Of a DNA stretch of 52,661 nucleotides, positions 25,201 through 33,063 are shown piece by piece. Made by a program: the position numbers and the translations under genes. The notes under the pieces were generated by a model. That model searched no databases, was not told the DNA's origin, and was given only the letters and a program-made list of their open reading frames with translations. This DNA is from an uncultured Prevotellaceae bacterium. Lineage in GTDB: Bacteria; Bacteroidota; Bacteroidia; Bacteroidales; Bacteroidaceae. Position 1 is the stretch's first letter. Each line of letters opens with the position of its first letter. The DNA is taken from NCBI GenBank assembly GCA_902767775.1, contig CACXIP010000023.1, positions 1-52,661 of the forward strand, written 5' to 3'.

Positions 25201-27606
25201 TCGCCCTGCACCATGAACGCCCCTGCCTCATACGACTTTGGAACAAGCACCAACGGACTCTATTTCAAATGGAACAACGGCATATTCTTCCTCAAGGGTT
25301 CCAAGACGGCATATGCCTATGTCTCTGGTAACCAACTGACGTTCTGTTATGATGCCGACCCATGGACACACGGCAGTCCAATCGCCTTGAACGCCGGTGC
25401 CACCAACCCCGGATGGTTTGGAGAGAAAGAGAACATCACAACAGTAGTCTTCAACAGCGCATTCGCATCGGTCCGTCCCACATCCGCCTACCGATGGTTC
25501 TACGGTATGTCGAATCTCACCAAAATCACTGGTATCTCCTACCTGAATACCTCAGAGGTGACCAACATGCTGTCCATGTTCTACGGCTGCAGTGCCCTGA
25601 CCAGCATCGACCTCAGCAAGTTCAACACTGCCAACGTGACCAACATGTCGTATATGTTCTACAACTGTGGGGCACTGACGTCACTCAACCTGAGCACGTT
25701 CAACACTGCCAAAGTGACCACCATGGCCTATATGTTCTATGGTTGCAAGTCGGTCAAGAGCCTCGACCTGAGCTCGTTCAACACTGCCAACGTGACCAAC
25801 ATGGACCAAATGCTCTACAATTGCAGTGCCTTGACCAGCATGGACTTGAGCAATTTTGACATGGGCAATATCACCACCATGAACTACCTGTTGGGTGAAT
25901 GCAAAAATGTGAAGAGCATCAGCATCCCATCCACCATGCCCAACACCACTTCCTACGCCTTTTACAACATAGGAAGTGCCTCTGCACCATGCATCCTGAC
26001 CGCTCCCGCCTCATACAATTTCGGAATCGACACCAACGGACTTTACTTCAAATGGCAGAGTGGTGTCCTCTTCCTCAAGGGGTCTAAGACATCGTATGCC
26101 TACATCGACGGCACCCAACTCAATTTCTGCTACGATGCAGAACCGTGGGCACACGGTTCCACCCCCTATCCCATGAACACGGGCAGCAACGCTCCCAAAT
26201 GGTCGACGAGCAATCCAGACATCACCTCCGTGGTATTCAACAGCAACTTCGCTGCCGCCCTTCCCACCTCTACCTATATGTGGTTCTCCGACATGGCCAA
26301 AATCACCAAAATCACAGGTCTGAACTACCTCAACACGGAAGAGGTCACCAACATGGGCAAGATGTTCTACAACTGCAGTGCCCTGACCGGCATCGACCTC
26401 AGCCAGATGAGCACCCTCAATGTGACCAGCACCAACTCGATGTTCTACGGATGCAGTGCCCTCAAGACTCTTGATGTAACCAATTTCAACACGAGCAACA
26501 TGACCAATTTGGGGTATATGTTCAGTGGCTGCACCAATCTTGGAACTCTCGACGTGAGCAATATGGAAATCAACCCATCAGCCACCACCTCATACATGTT
26601 CAGAAACTGCACCTCACTTGCGTCCGTCAAACTGAACAATTCCTTCAGTTTCGTCAACGAAAATGCATTCTATGGCGTGGGACTGAGCACGGCACCCTGC
26701 ATCATCACCTCGGCCGATGGTTGCAATTTCGATACTGATGTCATCCAACTTTACTTCAAATGGAAGAGCGGATATTTCTTCCTCAGCGAAACCCGGGTGC
26801 CCTATGCCTACATCGACGGCACGGAGTTTATCCTCACTTTCGATGACAAGCCATGGACACACAACACCACTGTCTACAAGATGAACAGCGGCACCACCTC
26901 TCCCGTATGGAAAACGGCAGTCAGCACCATCAAGAGTGCCAGCATAGATGAAAGCTTTACCGACTACTATCCTGTCAGCACCTATCAATGGTTCTACGGC
27001 ATGAGCGAGATGACGGAAGTCAAGGGACTGGAATACCTCAATATGCAGGAACTGGAAAATTCCAACCAGATGTTTATGGGTTGCAGTTCACTGAAAAGCA
27101 TTTCAGTGCCCTCTAACTTCAACACCATCGGCCTCCATATGTTCCGCGATTGCACGTCGCTCGAATCGGTGGAGATTCCGTCGAGCGTCACCAGCATTGG
27201 CAACTATGCCTTCTATAATTGCAGCAACCTGACTTCCGTGACTGTCGACATCACCATGCCGCTCGACATCACCACCTATGTGTTCAGCAACCGCAAGAAT
27301 GCCGACCTTTATATTCCAGCCGGCTACAAGTCATTGTATGCCCAGGCGGCCTATTGGAAAGAGTTCAAAAACATGATGGAGTTTGGATTTGCTCCTGGTG
27401 ACGTCAACCATGATGGCAGAATCAACATCGCCGATGTCATGTGTGTTGTCAACAACATATTAGGAAAAGAAAATGTCATTTGCTATGTCAGCGAAGGTGA
27501 CTTCAACCACGACGGCATCATCAATGTGACCGATGTCATGGATATTTTGCATGTCGTCTTGAACAATAGTCCCAACGATGCTGCCAACAATCAGAAGAAT
27601 AATTGA
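22270..27606 (+). CDS. Giant secreted C10 (streptopain-type) cysteine protease with DUF285/BspA-like repeats and dockerin
   Basis: The 1778-residue exported protease has a signal peptide (about 1-25) and a propeptide of the streptopain inhibitor-like kind (about 26-130, including LLYAFNISDDNGFIIASGDD). The C10 catalytic domain spans about 140-380, with nucleophile Cys176 in AAGCVAISMAQIIYYW and His325 in GGGHAFICDGY. From about 385 to 1590, six tandem modules follow, each with a PYAYxxGxxLxFCYD strand block and DUF285-type repeats (LNTSEVTNMxxMFxxCSALTSIDLSKF). A leucine-rich-repeat segment (about 1610-1700) and two dockerin-like repeats (GDVNHDGRINIADVM, GDFNHDGIINVTDVM) end the protein. BspA-type repeats bind host or bacterial surface partners. 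The histidine catabolic genes start 30 bp downstream. Confidence 0.92.
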   Translation: MRDRVSTIIIVSACLLTMGWGNLHANPISAEEAMQKAMSMMNSGQTHRIRGNRQLTLAYAHADRSKSDQPLLYAFNISDDNGFIIASGDDRAEPILGYCDQGQFNPDSIPVNMREWMDGLAEEIAWAQDNGYASATSSTPSNAKSTINYLVKSTWGQNTPFNNLCAFNGTICAAGCVAISMAQIIYYWASVGKNGQYFRRGSKALPAYTTKTMGYSVGALSALSSFSWTDMTDEKPTTSASKKAVSQLIRYCGQAVQMDYAEGTSIASSSKIAPTLKDIFGFNFSMKTANANDMTTTQWNDLIYNELAAGRPVIMNGSNPNGGGHAFICDGYNASNSKFHFNWGWAGYCDGWFAMNALVVDGSSYNNSKTAIYNIDPFDISAYALLSSDATTLTFYNDAKRNSRTGTVYELNTGQTAPGWSSKKTIKKVVFDSSFASYTPTSTYGWFLEQSVLTTLTNLANLNTSQTTNMARMFKGCTSLKAIDLSKFSTAKVTTMAEMFYGCTGLTSLDLTPLNMSAVTNTTSLASGCTGVQSVTLPSTAPTDLNAYAFSNVGTSAAPCKITAPSGFNFGVNTAVISFKWKSGYFYLSGAKAPYAYMEGTQINFCYDANAWTRSSTPYPLNSGTTNPGWYGQDEAITTIVFNSAFASVRPTSTYRWFSGMANLTKITGLSYLNTSEVTNITAMFYQCGKLTDIDLSTMDFSKVTSSSYFMSSCSGLTKLTLPASATGLYTNAFSGVGTASAPCIVTAPNGFNFDTDTSGLTFKWKGGVFYLTGTKTPYAILSGNQLTFYYDDTAWSRGTTFYSLNTGSTNPGWYGQVEGVTTVVFNSAFASARPTSTYRWFAGMSNLTKITGLTYLNTSEVTSMVYMFYNCSALTSIDLSKFNTAKTTSMAYMFFGCQSVKSLDLSKLNTANVTSLNYMFSGCSALTSLDMSSWDMGKVTSCSYMAKDCSQVSSVNIPASMPNLSAASFYGIGSASSPCTMNAPASYDFGTSTNGLYFKWNNGIFFLKGSKTAYAYVSGNQLTFCYDADPWTHGSPIALNAGATNPGWFGEKENITTVVFNSAFASVRPTSAYRWFYGMSNLTKITGISYLNTSEVTNMLSMFYGCSALTSIDLSKFNTANVTNMSYMFYNCGALTSLNLSTFNTAKVTTMAYMFYGCKSVKSLDLSSFNTANVTNMDQMLYNCSALTSMDLSNFDMGNITTMNYLLGECKNVKSISIPSTMPNTTSYAFYNIGSASAPCILTAPASYNFGIDTNGLYFKWQSGVLFLKGSKTSYAYIDGTQLNFCYDAEPWAHGSTPYPMNTGSNAPKWSTSNPDITSVVFNSNFAAALPTSTYMWFSDMAKITKITGLNYLNTEEVTNMGKMFYNCSALTGIDLSQMSTLNVTSTNSMFYGCSALKTLDVTNFNTSNMTNLGYMFSGCTNLGTLDVSNMEINPSATTSYMFRNCTSLASVKLNNSFSFVNENAFYGVGLSTAPCIITSADGCNFDTDVIQLYFKWKSGYFFLSETRVPYAYIDGTEFILTFDDKPWTHNTTVYKMNSGTTSPVWKTAVSTIKSASIDESFTDYYPVSTYQWFYGMSEMTEVKGLEYLNMQELENSNQMFMGCSSLKSISVPSNFNTIGLHMFRDCTSLESVEIPSSVTSIGNYAFYNCSNLTSVTVDITMPLDITTYVFSNRKNADLYIPAGYKSLYAQAAYWKEFKNMMEFGFAPGDVNHDGRINIADVMCVVNNILGKENVICYVSEGDFNHDGIINVTDVMDILHVVLNNSPNDAANNQKNN
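23415..27050 (+). repeat. Six tandem coding repeats (DUF285 modules) inside the protease gene
   Basis: Module starts lie near 23415, 24045, 24595, 25305, 26090 and 26795. They share recurring segments coding for FNSAFASVRPTSTYRWF, GMSNLTKITG and YLNTSEVTNM. Modules 3, 4 and 5 are longer because they hold extra 23-24-residue units. High DNA similarity between modules should allow recombination that changes copy number. Confidence 0.85.
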
Positions 27607-27636
27607 AGATTGATATACAACACAAAAAGAGACTAA

Positions 27637-29340
27637 ATGAAACAGAGACAGATTGTGGAATGCGTGCCCAACTTCAGCGAGGGCCGCAACCCAGAGACCA
27701 TCAGGCAGATTGCCGCAGAGATAGAAGGCACCGCCGATGTGCGGTTGCTCAACATCGACCCGGGCGAGGCCACCAACCGCACTGTCATCACCTTCGTTGG
27801 CAGTCCTGATGCCGTGGTGGAAGCCGCCTTCAAGGCTGTACGCCGCGCCGGTGATTTGATTGACATGCGCAAGCACCATGGTGCCCATCCCCGTATCGGT
27901 GCGACCGACGTGCTCCCGTTGATTCCCGTCAGCGGCATCACCCTCGAGGAATGCGCCGAACTCGCGCGCCAACTCGCCAAACGTATCGCCGATGAACTTC
28001 TCATCCCCTGCTACTGCTATGAGGCTGCCGCATTCACTGAGGAGCGCCGCAACCTCGCCGTATGTCGCGCAGGTGAGTACGAGGGAATCCCCAAAAAACT
28101 TAGCACACCCGGCAAGGAGCCTGATTTCGGCAGCCGTCCGATGGATGAAGTCATTGCCCGCAGCGGTTGCACCGTAGTGGGTGCCCGCGACTTTCTCATT
28201 GCCGTCAACTTCAACCTCAACACCACCTCCACACGCCGTGCCAACGCCATCGCCTTCGATGTGCGCGAGAAAGGCCGTCCCCGCCGTGAAGGACATCCCA
28301 TCACCGGCAAACCGATGAAAGATGCCGACGGCAACACCATCATGATACCCGGCACGCTGAAGAAGACCAAAGCCATCGGATGGTACATCGACGAATATGG
28401 CATCGCACAGGTGTCGATGAACATCACCGACATCAACGTGACCCCACTGCACAAGGCTTTCGACGAGGTGTGCCGATGCGCCCAACAGCGCGGCATCCGC
28501 GTCACCGGTACCGAGATAGTGGGTCTTGTGCCCAAGCGCACGCTGATAGAGGCAGGGCGCTATTTCCTGCAAAAGCAGCACCGCTCCACCGGCATCCCCG
28601 AGGAAGACATCATCCATATAGCCATCCACTCCATGGGACTCTCCGACCTCCGTCCGTTCAATCCCCGCGAGAAAGTTATCGAATACTTGCTGGAGGACGC
28701 CAACCGACAACCATTGCTCGCCGACCTTACCGTAAAAGCGTTCGCTGAGGAGACTTCACGTGAGTCGCCAGCCCCCGGCGGCGGCACCATCGCAGCCTAT
28801 ATGGGTGCGCTGGGCGCAGCCTTGGGCACCATGGTAGCCAACCTGTCGGCTCACAAGGCAGGATGGGACGAGCGGTGGGAGGAGTTCTCCATCTCCGCCG
28901 ACAAAGGACAGCAACTCATGAGCGAACTGCTCCACCTCGTGGATGAAGACACCGCAGCCTTCAACCGCATCATGGCAGCCTTCGGCATGCCGCGTGGCAC
29001 TGAGGAGGAGAAAGCACTCCGCAGCAATGCCATTCAGGAAGCCACATTGTATGCCACCGAGGTGCCCCTGCGCACGATGAAAGCCGCCGCTGCAGCCCTC
29101 CCCCTCTGCCGTCTGATGGCAGAGACCGGCAACCCCAACAGCGTGTCGGATGCCGGCGTGGGAGCCCTTGCCGCCCGTTCCGCTGTTCTCGGTGCCGGAC
29201 TCAACGTGAAAATCAATGCCGCCCAACTGAAGGACCGCCAGAAAGCAGAGGCCCTCATCGCCGAGGCGAATGCACTTATCGCTCAAGCCATTGAGGCAGA
29301 GCGCGACATCCTTGCCATAGTGGAAAAATTGATCGGATGA
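27637..29340 (+). CDS. ftcD: Bifunctional glutamate formimidoyltransferase / formimidoyl-THF cyclodeaminase
   Basis: The 567-residue enzyme moves the formimino group from formiminoglutamate to tetrahydrofolate (N-terminal ~330 residues, opening RQIVECVPNFSEGRN) and then releases ammonia to give methenyl-THF. The cyclodeaminase part is C-terminal, from about residue 370, with ESPAPGGGTIAAYMGALGAA. It is the mammalian-type fusion, giving the end step of the hut route without hutG. The gene starts 30 bp after the giant protease stop and leads hutU, hutH and hutI. Confidence 0.94.
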   Translation: MKQRQIVECVPNFSEGRNPETIRQIAAEIEGTADVRLLNIDPGEATNRTVITFVGSPDAVVEAAFKAVRRAGDLIDMRKHHGAHPRIGATDVLPLIPVSGITLEECAELARQLAKRIADELLIPCYCYEAAAFTEERRNLAVCRAGEYEGIPKKLSTPGKEPDFGSRPMDEVIARSGCTVVGARDFLIAVNFNLNTTSTRRANAIAFDVREKGRPRREGHPITGKPMKDADGNTIMIPGTLKKTKAIGWYIDEYGIAQVSMNITDINVTPLHKAFDEVCRCAQQRGIRVTGTEIVGLVPKRTLIEAGRYFLQKQHRSTGIPEEDIIHIAIHSMGLSDLRPFNPREKVIEYLLEDANRQPLLADLTVKAFAEETSRESPAPGGGTIAAYMGALGAALGTMVANLSAHKAGWDERWEEFSISADKGQQLMSELLHLVDEDTAAFNRIMAAFGMPRGTEEEKALRSNAIQEATLYATEVPLRTMKAAAAALPLCRLMAETGNPNSVSDAGVGALAARSAVLGAGLNVKINAAQLKDRQKAEALIAEANALIAQAIEAERDILAIVEKLIG

Positions 29341-29438
29341 AAGATGAAGGATGAAGGATGAAAGAATAATTGTCTGACCTGTCTGACTTGTCAGAATTGT
29401 CCGACTTGCCAGAATTCCAACTATAAAAACCAAACGCC
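29341..29438 (+). repeat. Nonamer word repeats between ftcD and hutU
   Basis: GAAGGATGAAAG-type words are followed by TGTCTGACT, TGTCAGAAT, TGTCCGACT and TGCCAGAAT in a row (about 29371-29417). The stretch ends AAAACCAAACGCC just before the hutU ATG, resembling a single octamer unit. Confidence 0.7.
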
Positions 29439-31451
29439 ATGACCTTTTCAGATGAAATCAGAGCCGGCATACCCGACACATTGCCTCAGGCAAAAGCCTA
29501 TGACACCGAAATCAATCACGCACCACGGCGAAAAGATATACTGACGCAGGAAGAGAAAATGCTCGCCCTGCGCAATGCCCTGCGCTATTTCCCAGAGCAC
29601 CTGCACGCCCAACTGGCAGAGGAGTTTGCTGAAGAACTGCACCAATACGGCCGCATCTATATGTACCGCTATCGTCCGGACTATGCCATCCACGCCCGTC
29701 CCATCGACGAATATCCACACCGGTCGCGCGAGGCGGCAGCCATCATGTTGATGATACAAAACAACCTCGACCCCAGTGTGGCGCAACATCCCCACGAACT
29801 CATCATCTATGGTGGCAACGGTGCCATCTTCCAGAACTGGGCACAGTATCGGCTCACCATGAAATACCTCAGTGAGATGACCGACGAGCAGACCCTCGTG
29901 ATGTACTCGGGCCATCCGCTGGGACTGTTCCCCTCACACAAGGGAGCACCACGTGTGGTGGTGACCAACGGAATGGTCATCCCCAACTACTCCAAGCCCG
30001 ATGACTGGGAGCGGATGAATGCCCTCGGTGTGAGCCAGTATGGTCAGATGACCGCAGGTTCATACATGTATATCGGTCCGCAGGGCATCGTCCACGGCAC
30101 TACCATCACCGTGCTCAACGCCGCCCGCCGCAAGTTCCGTCCAGGTCAGACCGATGCCCGTGGCATGCTCTTCGTCTCCTCAGGTCTTGGAGGCATGTCG
30201 GGGGCACAGCCGAAGGCAGGCAATATCGCCGGCGTGGTGAGCGTGGTGGCAGAAATCAATCCCAAAGCCGCCACAAAGAGATATGAGCAAGGGTGGGTAG
30301 ACGAAATGCACGACAACCTCGACGAACTGCTGCCCGCCATCCGCAAAGCTGTGGAGGAGCGCCGCACCGTCTCCATGGCATACGTCGGCAACGTAGTCGA
30401 CCTGTGGGAGCGTCTGGCAGCCGACAACATCCACGTCGACCTCGGCAGCGACCAGACCTCGCTCCACAACCCATGGGCTGGCGGTTACTATCCCGTGGGA
30501 CAGAGTTTGGAGGAGTCGAAGCGGATGATGGCGGAAGACCCCGACACCTTCCGTGAGCGGGTGCGCGAGTCACTGCGCCGACAGGTGGCAGCCATCAACC
30601 AACTCACAGCTCGCGGCATGTATTTCTTCGACTACGGCAACGCCTTCCTTCTGGAGTCGAGCCGCGCCGGAGCCGATGTGCTGCTGCCCGACGGCAGGTT
30701 CCGCTACCCATCCTATGTGCAGGACATCATGGGACCGCTGTTCTTCGACTACGGCTTCGGTCCATTCCGCTGGGTATGCACCTCGTGCGACCCCGCCGAC
30801 CTTGCCCTCACCGACCAACTCGCCACCGAGGCGCTTGAGGAAATCCGCAAGACCGCCACGGCAGACATCATCGGACAGCTCGACGACAACATCCACTGGA
30901 TACGCGAGGCCGGACGCAACCACCTCGTCGTAGGTTCACAAGCCCGTATCCTCTATGCCGACGCACAGGGACGCACCGCCATCGCCCTCGCCTTCAACAA
31001 GGCCATCCGCGAAGGCAGACTGAAGGCTCCCGTAGTGCTCGGGCGTGACCATCACGACGTGTCGGGCACCGACTCACCCTTCCGTGAGACCAGCAACATC
31101 TACGACGGTTCGCAGCGCTGCGCCGACATGGCGGTGCAGAATGTCATCGGCGACGCCTTCCGAGGTGCCACCTGGGTGTCGCTGCACAACGGCGGTGGTG
31201 TCGGTTGGGGAGAGGTCATCAACGGTGGTTTCGGCATGGTGATTGACGGCAGCGAGGAGAGCGACGCCCGCATCCGCGAGATGCTCTTCTGGGATGTGAA
31301 CAACGGCATCGCCCGCCGCAGTTGGGCACGCAATAGTGGCAGCATCGATGCCATCCGCCGAGAGATGGAGCGCACGCCCAACCTCACCGTCACCCTCCCT
31401 CACCTGGCCGATGACCAAATCGTGGAGAAGGCGATAAGATTTGAGGTTTGA
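29439..31451 (+). CDS. hutU: Urocanate hydratase (long form)
   Basis: The 670-residue NAD-dependent enzyme turns urocanate into imidazolone propionate. Clear family stretches are YGGNGAIFQNWAQYRL near residue 124, VSSGLGGMSGAQPKAGNIAG near 245, DLGSDQTSLHNPWAGGYYPV near 333 and SLHNGGGVGWGEVINGGFGM near 580. It is about 110 residues longer than the ~555-residue proteobacterial HutU and closer in size to the animal enzyme, as is usual in Bacteroidetes. It lies between ftcD and hutH, with repeat-filled gaps of 98 and 121 bp. Confidence 0.95.
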   Translation: MTFSDEIRAGIPDTLPQAKAYDTEINHAPRRKDILTQEEKMLALRNALRYFPEHLHAQLAEEFAEELHQYGRIYMYRYRPDYAIHARPIDEYPHRSREAAAIMLMIQNNLDPSVAQHPHELIIYGGNGAIFQNWAQYRLTMKYLSEMTDEQTLVMYSGHPLGLFPSHKGAPRVVVTNGMVIPNYSKPDDWERMNALGVSQYGQMTAGSYMYIGPQGIVHGTTITVLNAARRKFRPGQTDARGMLFVSSGLGGMSGAQPKAGNIAGVVSVVAEINPKAATKRYEQGWVDEMHDNLDELLPAIRKAVEERRTVSMAYVGNVVDLWERLAADNIHVDLGSDQTSLHNPWAGGYYPVGQSLEESKRMMAEDPDTFRERVRESLRRQVAAINQLTARGMYFFDYGNAFLLESSRAGADVLLPDGRFRYPSYVQDIMGPLFFDYGFGPFRWVCTSCDPADLALTDQLATEALEEIRKTATADIIGQLDDNIHWIREAGRNHLVVGSQARILYADAQGRTAIALAFNKAIREGRLKAPVVLGRDHHDVSGTDSPFRETSNIYDGSQRCADMAVQNVIGDAFRGATWVSLHNGGGVGWGEVINGGFGMVIDGSEESDARIREMLFWDVNNGIARRSWARNSGSIDAIRREMERTPNLTVTLPHLADDQIVEKAIRFEV

Positions 31452-31572
31452 GATTTGAGATTTGAGATTTAAGCTACGCTTGACAACTAAACGACCAAAC
31501 GACTAACCCCCCAAACGACCAAACGACCAAACGACCAAACGACCAAACGACTAAACAACCAAACGACCAACC
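31452..31572 (+). repeat. GATTTGA words, edge of the 79-bp element and octamer array before hutH
   Basis: TTTGAGATTTGAGATTTAAG is followed by CTACGCTTGA, the border of the 79-bp element without its core. An array of about ten AAACGACC-like units (31487-31570) then runs straight into the hutH ATG at 31573. Confidence 0.85.
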
Positions 31573-33063
31573 ATGATACATCATATCAGTTCGGCGCATC
31601 TCACCCAAGACCTTATCGATGAGATCATCACCAAAGACTACAAACTGGAACTTGACGAAGATGCCCGTGAGCGCATCGTAAAATGCCGCGAATACCTCGA
31701 CCGCAAGATTGCGGAAACCGATAAGCCCATCTATGGTGTCACCACCGGTTTCGGTTCGCTGTGCGACATCACCATCAGCGCCGACCAGATGGCGGAACTG
31801 CAGGTGAACCTCATCAAGTCGCACGCCTGCGGCATCGGAGCCCGCGTCGACAACCACATCGTGAAAATCATGCTCCTGCTCAAGGTGCAGTCGCTCAGCT
31901 ACGGGCACTCCGGCTGCCGGTTGGAGACCGTGCAGCGCCTCATCGATTTCTTCAACAACGACATCTACCCCATCGTCTATGAGCAGGGGTCGGTGGGTGC
32001 CTCCGGCGACCTCGTGCCACTTGCCCACCTATGCCTTCCCCTCGTAGGACTCGGCGAGGTGGAATACCAGGGAGAGCGGATGAGCGGAGCAAAGATATTA
32101 CAATTGATGGGATGGGACCCCATTCGTCTGGGTCCCAAAGAGGGACTGGCACTGCTCAACGGCACGCAAAACATGAGTGCCTTCGCCGTGTGGTCGCTCA
32201 TCAAGGCGAAGCGCATCACCGCCTGGGCAGACACCATCGCCGCTATGTCACTCGACGCCTTCGACGGCAGACCAGAACCCTTCAACATCGCCGTCCACCT
32301 CGTACGCTTCCACCGCGGACAGATTGCCACTGCCGCCCGCATCAACGAGATTCTACGAGGCAGCCAACTGCTCAACCAACCGAAGAAAAACGTGCAGGAC
32401 CCCTACTCCTTCCGCTGCATTCCACAGGTGCATGGCGCGGTGAAGGACACCCTGTCGTACGTGAAATCGGTGGTCGACATTGAAATCAATGCCGCCACCG
32501 ACAACCCCACCATCTGTCCCGACGAGGACCTCATCATCTCCGCAGGCAATTTCCACGGCGAACCCATCGCACTGCCGATGGATTTTCTGAGCATCGCCAT
32601 GAGCGAACTGGGCAACATCTCAGAGCGACGCACCTACAAACTCGTTTCGGGAAAGCGCGACCTGCCCAGTTTTCTGGTGGCTGAGCCAGGCCTCAACAGC
32701 GGATTCATGATACCACAATACACGGCGGCATCCATCGTGAGCCAAAGCAAAACATTATGCATGCCCTCGTCGGCAGACAGCATCCCCACCTCGCAGGGTC
32801 AGGAGGACCATGTGAGCATGGGCGCCAATGCGGGCACCAAACTGCTGCGCATCACCGAGAACACAGAGCGGGTGCTCGCCATCGAACTCTTCACTGCCGC
32901 CCAAGCACTGGAGTTCCGCCGGCCGATGCTGTCGTCGCCGTTTGTAGAAAACGTCCATAAGGCCTACCGTGCGGTGGTGCCGTTCATCGACCACGACGTG
33001 GTGATGTATCCCTTTATCGCCAAGACCGTGGACTTCATGAAAAACTATGAGTTGAATCTATGA
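31573..33063 (+). CDS. hutH: Histidine ammonia-lyase
   Basis: The 496-residue enzyme removes ammonia from histidine to give urocanate. The Ala-Ser-Gly triad that forms the MIO cofactor sits in SVGASGDLVPLAHL near residue 142. YGVTTGFGSLCD near 55 and NAATDNPTI near 305 are also family stretches. The octamer array touches its ATG. The stop overlaps the hutI start (ATGA). Confidence 0.96.
   Translation: MIHHISSAHLTQDLIDEIITKDYKLELDEDARERIVKCREYLDRKIAETDKPIYGVTTGFGSLCDITISADQMAELQVNLIKSHACGIGARVDNHIVKIMLLLKVQSLSYGHSGCRLETVQRLIDFFNNDIYPIVYEQGSVGASGDLVPLAHLCLPLVGLGEVEYQGERMSGAKILQLMGWDPIRLGPKEGLALLNGTQNMSAFAVWSLIKAKRITAWADTIAAMSLDAFDGRPEPFNIAVHLVRFHRGQIATAARINEILRGSQLLNQPKKNVQDPYSFRCIPQVHGAVKDTLSYVKSVVDIEINAATDNPTICPDEDLIISAGNFHGEPIALPMDFLSIAMSELGNISERRTYKLVSGKRDLPSFLVAEPGLNSGFMIPQYTAASIVSQSKTLCMPSSADSIPTSQGQEDHVSMGANAGTKLLRITENTERVLAIELFTAAQALEFRRPMLSSPFVENVHKAYRAVVPFIDHDVVMYPFIAKTVDFMKNYELNL

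Noticed and set aside
23526-26474. Several shifted-frame open frames inside the giant protease gene
   Set aside because: They recur because the coding modules recur; they are His/Gln/Pro-rich shadow products.
27460-28710. 416-codon minus-strand open frame
   Set aside because: It covers the end of the protease gene and ftcD in antisense; both sense genes are certain.
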